Source: Candolleomyces eurysporus
Lineage: Eukaryota; Basidiomycota; Agaricomycetes; Agaricales; Psathyrellaceae
Direction of reading: 5' to 3'
Length of the DNA: 18,338 nucleotides
NCBI GenBank assembly: GCA_027579435.1
Contig: JANBPK010001660.1
Coordinates: forward strand, 1-18,338
Position numbers and translations under genes: made by a program. Below are positions 1 through 7,223 of the stretch, piece by piece. The notes beneath the pieces are model-generated. The model saw nothing but the letters and a program-made list of their open reading frames with translations, searched no databases and was not told where the DNA came from. The first letter of the stretch is position 1. Each line of letters starts with the position of its first letter.

Positions 1-1010
1 CTGATGACCACCCGACTCCTGAGAGCTGAGTGTGAGGAGACGGTGCATGCGCAAACTGACATGTCTATCTCGCCTGCGGGGGTAGATATAGCCAAGCTTC
101 CTACCGTTCAATCCGATGACCACCAGCTCTTCCCCGAGGTGGGTGGGAGGTACTCCGTGCCTCCTTCCTCGTGCTCCCTTGTCGTGGGCCTCGGGCTTGT
201 AGGTGTTCGTCTGCAATCGCGGCGATACCGACCAAGAGCACGTTAAATGAGTCGGGTGCGAGGGGGCGGCGCATGCCCAAACTGACGTGTCTATCCCTCT
301 CGTGGGGGTAGATATAGTCAAGGTTCCGGCCGTTTCCCAATGACCATCCGACTCCGTAAGAGCTGAGTGTGAGGAGACGGTGCATGCGCAAACTGACATG
401 TCTATCTCGCCTGCGGGGGTAGATATAGCCAAGCTTCCTACCGTTCAATCCGATGACCACCAGCTCTTCCCCGAGGTGGGTGGGAGGTACTCCGTGCCTC
501 CTTCCTCGTGCTCCCTTGTCGTGGGCCTCGGGCTTGTAGGCAGTCGTCGGCAATCGCTGGCGCTGCCGACCAAGAGCACGTAAAATCGTAGTAGTACCAG
601 TAGTCGTAAAGTAGACCTGAGTACTGAGTTGGGTGTGAGGGGGCGGCGCCTGCGCAAACTGACGTGTCTACCCCGCCTTCGGGGGTAGACATAGCCAAGC
701 TTCCGGCCGTTTTCCCGGTGACCACCCAACTCCCTAAGAGCTGAGTGTGAGGAGACGGTGCATGCGCAAACTGACATGTCTATCTCGCCTGCGGGGGTAG
801 ATGTAGCCAAGCTTCCTACCGTTCAATCCGATGACCACCGGCCCTTTCCCCGAGGTGGGTGGGAGGCGCACTGGCCCAGTGCACCTCCTTCCTCGTGCTC
901 CCTTGTCGTGGGCCTCGGGCTTGTAGGCAGTCGTCCAGTTAGAAATAGCTGGCGCTGCCGACCAAGAGCACGTAAAATCGTAGTAGGGTGAAGATGTAGT
1001 AGTAGTAGAG
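1..1010. repeat. Higher-order tandem repeat array, open at the left edge
   Basis: Five copies of a core of about 79 bp start near 45, 271, 382, 649 and 760. Each has the form GCATGCGCAAACTGAC ... GGGGGTAGATATAG ... CCGATGACCACC. Two core types alternate. Type A (45, 382, 760) is followed by a spacer of about 90 bp with CCCCGAGGTGGGTGGGAGG and CTTGTCGTGGGCCTCGGG. Type B (271, 649) is followed directly by the next A copy through AGAGCTGAGTGTGAGGAGACGG. The A-to-A distances are about 337 and 378 bp. The tail of a further B core is at 1-30, so the array continues beyond the window. The right end fades into TAG/GTA-rich sequence near 975-1015. Open frames exist on both strands but carry only repeated, low-complexity peptides and no recognisable domain, so I read this as a satellite or minisatellite and not as a gene. 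Confidence 0.85.
666..690. other. Perfect 9-bp-stem hairpin inside a type B repeat core
   Basis: GTCTACCCC at 666-674 pairs perfectly with GGGGTAGAC at 682-690 across a 7-base loop. The equivalent segment in the other four core copies is only partly self-complementary (for example TATCT...AGATA in the A copies), so the perfect form is specific to this copy. Confidence 0.7.
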
Positions 1011-1020
1011 ATAGGATCAA

Positions 1021-1393
1021 TAGACAGACATCTTCATTCAAGACTCGGCGTTGAGGAGCCCTGGTCGACGTTCGAGTTCAGACTTGGAATTGATCTGGTC
1101 AAACTGGAGGCCTGTTTCTCAGGATGGGCTGCCGATGGGCCGGCTGGTGTAGGCTCAGAAGCAGTCATGGTCGTCTCCCAAGATACATACAACAACAGAG
1201 GATTTGATTTTTAATGGAGTACATCTATAATACATAATACAGTAGGGTATGTGAACGAAGTCCATGGGTATGGGTATGCAGAACGAAGAAAAACTCTAGT
1301 AATACAAGTCATCATAACGTCGCGTTCGTAGTCGTAGTCGTAGCAGGAGTAAATGGAACACCTATAGCACATAGTGCATAGTATCAATATCGA
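1021..1393. other. Intergenic stretch with trinucleotide-like runs
   Basis: Apart from the 44-codon ORF at 1034-1168 I see no gene. It contains a CGTAGT/CGTAGC run near 1324-1346 and A/T-rich sequence near 1200-1260. The right part is expected to hold the 3' UTR of the GH71 gene, which ends at 1394 on the minus strand. Confidence 0.5.
1034..1168 (-). CDS. Short uncertain ORF (44 aa), possibly the 5' remnant of a gene
   Basis: ATG at 1166-1168 and TGA at 1034-1036 enclose 44 codons beginning MTASEPTPAGPSAAHPEKQ, a Ser/Pro/Thr-rich, disordered-looking peptide with no recognised domain. It lies on the minus strand, about 225 bp downstream of the GH71 stop, and it ends about 20 bp before the repeat array. 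I see no strong GTRAGT donor that would extend it leftwards. It could be a chance ORF, or the first codons of a gene cut off by the repeat. Confidence 0.2.
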   Translation of the reverse strand: MTASEPTPAGPSAAHPEKQASSLTRSIPSLNSNVDQGSSTPSLE

Positions 1394-3583
1394 TTAGTTC
1401 GCCACAGCGCTCGCAACGAACGCATTAAAATTATAGTTCTTCGGGCTGCCCTGGAACGTAAACTGTTCCGGTGTAGGAGCCAACTCGACGACGACCTTTC
1501 CGTCTCTCTCGATAACACCCTTCATGATCCCTCCAGGGGTGATGGGGATCGAGAGTTTGGATACACCGGCCGGTACGTCGAACGTCTTTTGGGAATTCGA
1601 GTCGGGGCTGTTCGAGGTCGACAGCGTGACTTTAGCGGGTGCGGTTGTGAGGACGACTGCCCAGACGGCGTCTTCGGTCAGTTCAAAGTTGGTAGGTTGT
1701 GGGACGGGGTCGGGGCTTTGGGCGGTGGCGGAGTGAGGTCGTGACCACATGTAGATTTGGTCCTTCTCGATGGTGGGGAACTGCCCGGTTTTGAAAGCGG
1801 TAGCGTAGTATTTGGTCAAGCCAAGCCATGCTAAAGGATCGCATAAAGCATGTTAGAACACAATACAGGGTGAAAGCGATGAAGGGAAGACTCACCAGTA
1901 TGGTCCATGCCATCAGTCCAAGACTCACTATCAGGTTGGTCGCCCTTAATGGGTCCAATGTAGTGAGACTCGCCGTAATCGTTCCAGGTCAAAACCTGGA
2001 CGATGTCAAGTTGGTCTCGAGAGTTGATGATAGACTCCCAGCGTTTGGAATAGAGGTGCTGGTCGGACAAGAAAATGAACTGCACAAAAAGGAGTGAGCA
2101 TGCGACCCTTTTGAAGTGAAGAGATAAACCAAAGGGTAACTCACGTTCTTGTTGAAGGAATTAGCTCCATAGTGGGTAAAGAACCACGGAGAGACAGCAG
2201 CCATATAGATAGGCTTAACCTCTTCCCCGTCTCGCTTCCCAAGAGATGCTGAGAGGGCCTTCAAAGCGTTGAGGTGCTCAGTATCGGTGTCAGTCGATCC
2301 GATGAATTTGCTCAGGGCTTCTTGTAGCTCGGCTTCGGCCGAATCGCCTCCAGCACTTGCAGTGGAGAGGACCTGGTTGAGGGGTTTCCTCAAGAGACCG
2401 CCCCTCTGGCTTTCTTCCTTGACGCGGTTTGCTACCTCGTTCAAGAGGTCTTTGGCGAAGTTTGTGGTAACTTTGATTGGCCAGCCAGAGTTCCACTGCG
2501 GTCATNAAAAAACATAAGCGATATGAAAGCTGAGATAACGGTTGCACACGTACGTTAAAATCACCATCCATAACTCCGTTGAACGACCCAAACCTAGCGG
2601 GGTCGATGAAGAATGAAGGCACAAAGTAGATTTTGCCTTGCAACTCAGGATGCTGAGTAAACTGCGTCTTCCAGGCATCTTCAACGCCGCCTTGTCCGAA
2701 CTGGCAGTTCTCTCCAGCAAAAGTGGAGACGAAAGCCCTGTTGTCGTATTTAAGTTGGTTAGGGTGGTCGACATGGGCTAGGACGAGTTTGCGGAGGTAT
2801 TGGGCATTTTCGGCAGAGTCGCATGGAAGGGAACTGAATAGAATAGATTTAGGGTTAAAACGGGGTCCTTGGGAAGAGGGAGGAGAAGGGACATACGCCA
2901 TATCCAAAGACAAAAAGAGCTTGAAGTCAAGCTTCGACTCGAGAGCAGCTTGATACCTATATCACGTATCCACATTAGAACCTCCGGCCATAAAACGGTG
3001 AGTTGATTGGAGAGACTTACGCATCAGCAATGCGATCCGGCTCCCATTCATCTCGACCAGTGTTCAGAGCAAACCCATCAATACCGGATTCATGGGCAAG
3101 CTTAACATCTTCAAGCCAGTCTTCCTTCTTGTATGGGAAGGTATTCCCGACCATGTGGTGAGCTACGACCCATTTCTTCGAGCCATCGGCCGGAGGAGTC
3201 TGTTGGGGTTGTTGAGATGAGGTTGAAGTCGTCGAAGTCGAAGTAGAGGTGGTGCTGGTAGCGCTTGAGGAGGTAGTCGTAGAGGTCGAGGTAGAAGAGG
3301 TCGTAGTAGATACAGACGTGGAAGAAGAGGTCGTCGAAGTCGTGGTAGTCGATACTGTCTCCGTAGGTTTGGGTCGAAGAGTGACCACAAATCCAGACGG
3401 TCCAAAAATTATGGAAGTAGAGGTTGTAGAGCTTTCTTGTCGTGCTTCATAATGGCGCTTTCCGACAGAAATTACAGGCCGTTCGGAGGTCGGGATACTG
3501 ATGCGTCGGATGGGAATTGCAAGGGCGTTAACGAGCCCGGTAAAGACCGCGAGGGAGTAGAGAGCGAGAGCAAGGCTTTGCAT
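1394..3583 (-). CDS. Secreted GH71 alpha-1,3-glucanase (mutanase) with Ser/Thr-rich linker
   Basis: GH71 enzymes hydrolyse alpha-1,3-glucan of fungal walls; here probably outside the cell, in wall remodelling, autolysis or mycoparasitism. Six exons, minus strand: 3583-3021, 2956-2897, 2833-2554, 2495-2145, 2079-1896, 1830-1394. Introns are 58-65 nt, all GT-AG, and the joined frame is 624 aa. Residues 1-21 form a hydrophobic signal peptide (MQSLALALYSLAVFTGLVNA). Residues about 72-125 are almost pure Ser/Thr, a likely O-glycosylated spacer. The GH71 domain starts near 136 (WVVAHHMVGNTFPY) and includes DGFALN, HPNQLKY, STFAGE (244-249) and TWNDYGES (449-456), blocks with conserved acidic residues. 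A C-terminal beta-type tail ends YNFNAFVASAVAN. The start is the only ATG in front of the signal peptide. An undetermined base (N) at 2506 lies in intron 3 and does not affect the protein. Family assignment is from remembered motifs and splice fit. Confidence 0.93.
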
Positions 3584-4066
3584 GTCGAAGTCGTTAGTGT
3601 CAGTTAAAGATGATTCAGATAGATTAAATGTCGTCGAGACGGAAGGAGGAAGAAGAAGAAGAAAAGTCCTTCAACAGCCTTCAAGGCGCCGGGGACGAAA
3701 AGGTGAAGAGGAAAAAGATGTAAAGCTGACAAAAAGCGACGGAATGTGCAATAAAAGAATCTCACCTATATCTAGTTTCTCAGAGGGTAGTTTGGACGTC
3801 AATGTGGGGTCATTGTACTCTGTCATCGCTTCTCCGAACAATAGCGCTCGTTGATAGCAACCATTGCCCGCGTTGAACAACACATAGCCAAATACGGCCG
3901 AGTTCCTTTGTTTGGCTGCCATATGGTGACCAAACATCGGCCTTTACGGCACTTTTAGTTCCTTGTCCCTTCCCGTCAATGCCTGAATTTTGTCGGAACC
4001 GTGCAGTAACTTATATCTATGCATTATTATGTAGGATATGAATATGATGCAATAGAGCTAACGTGT
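3584..4066. promoter_or_regulatory. Upstream region of the GH71 gene
   Basis: This gap lies between two minus-strand genes: the start of GH71 and the stop of MRPL4. On the minus strand, a strong pyrimidine tract (CTTCTTCTTCTTCCTCCTTCC, plus coordinates about 3640-3664) lies roughly 60-80 bp before the GH71 ATG, as is common near fungal transcription starts. I see no convincing TATA box. A minus-strand open frame at 3671-3937 has no recognisable domain. Confidence 0.5.
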
Positions 4067-5176
4067 CTATTTCTTTTGAACCTGCGACTGAACAGGTCCG
4101 CCAAACAATCCAGCAGCAGCAGTATCAGCAGCAGTCTGAGGCGAAGTTCCCGTTGGAATGGCAGAAGCTTCCTGCGCAGGCGGTGTGGAAGGAGCAGCAG
4201 GTGTAGGCTCTGAAGGAGCTGCGGCAACGGGCTCTTCCTTGACGGGTTCGGGCGTAGCCTCAGCTTCAGCAGCGGTAGCACCGGCATCGCTGGCGCTGGC
4301 GGCAGGGAGAACACCCTCAGCGGCCAATTCCTCCTTGACCTTCAAGAGCTGCTTCCTACGCTCTCGCACCAATTTCCTTCCCTTCGTTTGGAAGACGTAA
4401 AGCTTCTCGTGAGCCTTGATGTAAGCAGCGCGTTGCAGCTTCAAGAGGTGCCTATCTTGGACAACTTCTTGGTGCTCAGCGACGAGCTTGACGGCACCCT
4501 CGTACGCGATGCGGCGTTCATTCATGACGACCTTAATCCGGGCCATGGTTTTTCGGCACTGTAAGGAAGTCAACGAGGAATATGGGTTAAGTATATAGGT
4601 TTCGGGAGAAAGAATGCAAACGGAAACGTACGTGTCCAGCCATAGCCGAGTGCGTTTGAAGAGGAATCGTAATTCCAGCCCTCCGCGCTTCCTCCTTTTG
4701 CGTAACCAAAAGGTTTCGTTCCCGGAGGGTGATATACCACAAGGTATGCAAGTCCTTGAAACTCTTTAACCGCAACTCCGAAGCTCTCCATGCACGGCCT
4801 GTGAAGCGCAATTTAAGACAAAGTTAGTCATCACCATTACAGCGAGCGATAGAAGGAAGGAGAGAGAATTAAAGGAGGAACCTAACAACTCACCACTAAT
4901 CTCCTTCCTCGGAGCTTCGACAGTCTCATACGCATCCTCTCCATTCAAGCTGCTATTCGCCTTCCTCCTGAAGAAGCCCCACAGCCCATGGTCCTCCCTC
5001 ACAGGCACCTTGCCCTTCTTCCACGAACCATCCGCGGTATTGCTGGCATCCGTGAGTTGTCGCGCTTCAGCAGCTATAGGCTCGTTCGTCGCTTGCACAA
5101 AGCCTCTTCTCGGTGTCGACGAGAAAGACTTGAGTAACGTGGTGCGCTTAGAGCTGCACCGAGCAAGAGAGAGCAT
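4067..5176 (-). CDS. MRPL4: Mitochondrial large-subunit ribosomal protein uL29m (MRP-L47/MRPL4 family)
   Basis: This is a structural protein of the mitochondrial 54S/39S ribosomal subunit, made in the cytosol and imported. Three minus-strand exons (5176-4894, 4798-4632, 4558-4067) with introns of 95 and 73 nt (GTGAGT...ACAG and GTACGT...ACAG) give a 313-aa protein. The N-terminus ([20 protein letters not shown], then TPRRGF) is Arg/Ser/Thr-rich without acidic residues, a typical mitochondrial targeting sequence. The family core spans roughly residues 80-230. It includes [37 protein letters not shown] and, in exon 3, [18 protein letters not shown], all characteristic of the MRP-L47 domain. The last 70 residues or so are an Ala/Pro/Glu-rich low-complexity tail, which may be lineage-specific. 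The first ATG before the presequence was chosen as start. Confidence 0.9.
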
Positions 5177-5612
5177 GGTAGTGCAGGAGGTAAGTACGCG
5201 AGCTCAGCACGGCGCTGTCGTTGTTCGTCCGGAACGCGATCAAAAATTCGCTGACGCCGCATTGTTTGGCATGGGACACTGGACCAAACCTGCGCTACGC
5301 GGTCGATCCGGACCGTGGGCGCTTACTTGATCGATGATCTAGGAGACAGAAGGCGACGAATGAATGGTCCCAAACTTCTCTACGGAGAAGGAGAAGCGGG
5401 AGATCGACGCTGATCACATCTCTTTGCCCTATCTTGGCCACCAGGTGAGGTAAACCTGTGGTATGTCTGCCCGAGTATCTTCAGGTTGATTCTGGGTCAC
5501 TGAATGGTCGGCCAATTGGAATTTGGACGCAGTGTTGGGCAGTTATCAATAAGTTACATTCGGTTTACGCTAGTAGTACAATATATTTGGTCCATTTGTC
5601 TATTCTTACGCA
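5177..5612. other. Intergenic region: MRPL4 upstream and F-box gene 3' side
   Basis: About 436 bp between two minus-strand genes. It should hold the MRPL4 promoter on its left part and the F-box gene 3' UTR on its right part. The right end (about 5540-5600) is A/T-rich. No RNA gene, repeat or additional coding sequence was recognised. Confidence 0.4.
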
Positions 5613-6871
5613 CTAGGTCATCAAACTATAGTTCGATACTGTATGAATACGAGGAAAAACGGAAACCTTTACGCAGGGATCGACCTGTATCATTCGCCGA
5701 AGCAGTTAGTGATGTCGAACGGACAGACAGAACATGGAGCTGTGCTTACCGGCCATAGATTCAGGTTGAACGCTTCGGTATCAAGCAGCACGTTGTGCTT
5801 CCTACACGCCTCTTCAAGTTCCGGGTAATCCGAGATCGTCCTCGTCTTCGCATTGCAATAAAGTGACCTCAAATTCGGATACTTCTTCACCACATTGATC
5901 ACCGTCTTCAAACTGGTAAACTCCGGCACCACGGTGACGTTGAAGATGGAGAGATGGTAAAACGAGGGGGGTAAGGGGGGGAACGTGAACAAGCCGGGTA
6001 TATTCAGCAAGATCAGCTCTTCGAGGTTGGTGCACAGTCTGAGGAGGCCGACAGAGATATGGTTGAATGTCATCAGGCGCAATGACCGGATGTTGGGGCA
6101 GAAGGGGGCCAGGATTTCTTTGATCTCTAATCCGATTGCATCGCGCAGCTCCAGTATCCTGAGAGACTCGAGGGAGGAGCTGAGGAGCCACCGAAAAGTT
6201 TCCGGAGGGGGGTTACGTGTGAGACGGAGTTCGTATAGACGGGCATTGCAGGCATGACCCGGGATGGGATGGCGTGCAGTCTCTGAGCCGATCCAAAGGA
6301 ATTCGAGGGTGTTCAGTACGGACATCAGTTGGTGCAACCGTAAAGACTGGACGCCGAATTGGTTAATTCGAAGCGAGCGGAGGGGGAGGGTCCGAGATTG
6401 AGCAAGCTGGCGTAATCTAAGAATGAAGGAGTCGGAGAAGGAACTCGAACCAGGCGAATGGGTCCTGAGCTCGTATAGCGAGTGGCAATTGGTCAAAGCA
6501 TTGAGAATCGCATCGCCGAATTCATCCTCTGTTATGCCGAGCTTGGGCAAAGATATCTCGATGATTCGAATATTTTGAAGGAGGGAATGTGTTTGGCCTT
6601 CCGGTCCCTGGAAGAAGGTTTCCAAAAATGAGCGGTTCACGTTAACCGAGCTGAATAGCAATGCTTGGGCAGGCCGGTTCCAAGTGGAGTTGACAAGGCA
6701 ACAGGAGAGAAGGGTCTCGTAGTCGGGAGTTTCGTCCTGCACTCCACTACTTTTGTAGCTGTAGTAGATCTCGCCTAAGACAGACGGTATAAGGTCCACC
6801 GGGAATTCAGCCATGCTGGAGGTATCAAGGGTTAGCAACTGAGGAGCCGAATGAACAATGGCGGCTTGCAT
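5613..6871 (-). CDS. F-box protein with leucine-rich C-terminal region
   Basis: Likely a substrate-recognition subunit of an SCF (Skp1-cullin-F-box) ubiquitin ligase; the target is unknown. Exon 1 runs 6871-5750. An F-box-like segment lies near residues 22-75 (FPVDLIPSVLGEIYY, then LLSCCLVNSTWNRPAQALLF). It is followed by about 280 residues of degenerate leucine-rich repeats (for example LRSLRINQFG, LYELRLTRNP, LRILELRDA, IRSLRLMTFN, LEELILLNIPGL). At 5749-5685 there is a good 65-nt intron (GTAAGC...CACTAAC...TACAG). If removed, exon 2 (5684-5613) gives a 397-aa product ending YSLMT. If retained, translation stops at 5690 and gives 393 aa. The start could be the ATG at 6871 or the in-frame ATG 19 codons later (MAEFPVDL). 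This style of F-box gene is abundant in mushroom-forming fungi. The fold call is solid, the C-terminus is not. Confidence 0.78.
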
Positions 6872-7010
6872 CGTACCGAGAATGATTTGTGTGACTGAAG
6901 GAGGTTAACGGGAGGGGGAGCTCGTCTTGTGCGAGTCCTTGAGATAGATATGTGTAGATTACAACATGGCAGGAACCGAGGACCCTGCAGTGACTGTGGG
7001 TGAGTCGGTG

Positions 7011-7016
7011 ACGCGT
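7011..7016. promoter_or_regulatory. ACGCGT, candidate MCB (MBF) element
   Basis: Exact palindromic ACGCGT, 208 bp upstream of the RAD50 ATG. In ascomycete yeasts this motif directs G1/S expression of DNA replication and repair genes. Its use here is inference. Confidence 0.4.
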
Positions 7017-7180
7017 TGACGTCGCTTCCTGTGCAACGCGGGTGTGACAAGTGACGATGACAAATTGTGACAGTTCGTGTTTCCCGAGTCACAGTCGCGT
7101 TCGGCGCCGTCATTTAGCTCAGTGTCGTCGCTGTCAGTGGTCGTCAGACTCTGACTCCCCCAGTTGCCTCCCATCCAGGG

Positions 7181-7188
7181 GTATATAG
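7181..7188 (+). promoter_or_regulatory. TATA-like element of RAD50
   Basis: GTATATAG lies about 36 bp upstream of the RAD50 start codon. That is very close for a TATA box and would imply an extremely short 5' UTR, so it may not be functional. Confidence 0.3.
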
Positions 7189-7223
7189 CCGCCAGGTACG
7201 GCTAGCAGCCTCCATTATCCACC

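Larger units (their letters stand above)
6872..7223. promoter_or_regulatory. Divergent promoter between the F-box gene and RAD50
   Basis: 352 bp between the two start codons. It contains ACGCGT at 7011-7016, the MluI cell-cycle box bound by MBF-type factors in yeasts and often found at replication and repair genes. It is followed at once by TGACGTC (7017-7023, CRE-like). TGAC occurs seven times between 6991 and 7071. A TATA-like GTATATAG is at 7181-7188, about 35-45 bp before the RAD50 ATG. Site functions are inferred from motif identity only. Confidence 0.55.

Noticed and set aside
101..810. Minus- and plus-strand open frames inside the repeat array (up to 150 codons)
   Set aside because: They exist because the repeat is GC-rich and stop-poor, and they occur on both strands in different frames. 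The peptides only mirror the DNA repeat and show no domain.
1..1010. CRISPR-like array
   Set aside because: Repeats are about 79 bp with long homologous spacers, alternate in type and lie in intron-rich fungal DNA, so this is a satellite-type repeat.
1068..1078. GTTCGAGTTC resembling a tRNA B box
   Set aside because: The flanking bases do not form a T-stem, and no matching A box or acceptor stem is present at the right distance.
3671..3937. Minus-strand 88-codon ORF upstream of GH71, with a possible GTGAGA donor
   Set aside because: It lies in the leader or promoter region of the GH71 gene. The peptide has no recognisable family and no conserved continuation after the donor.
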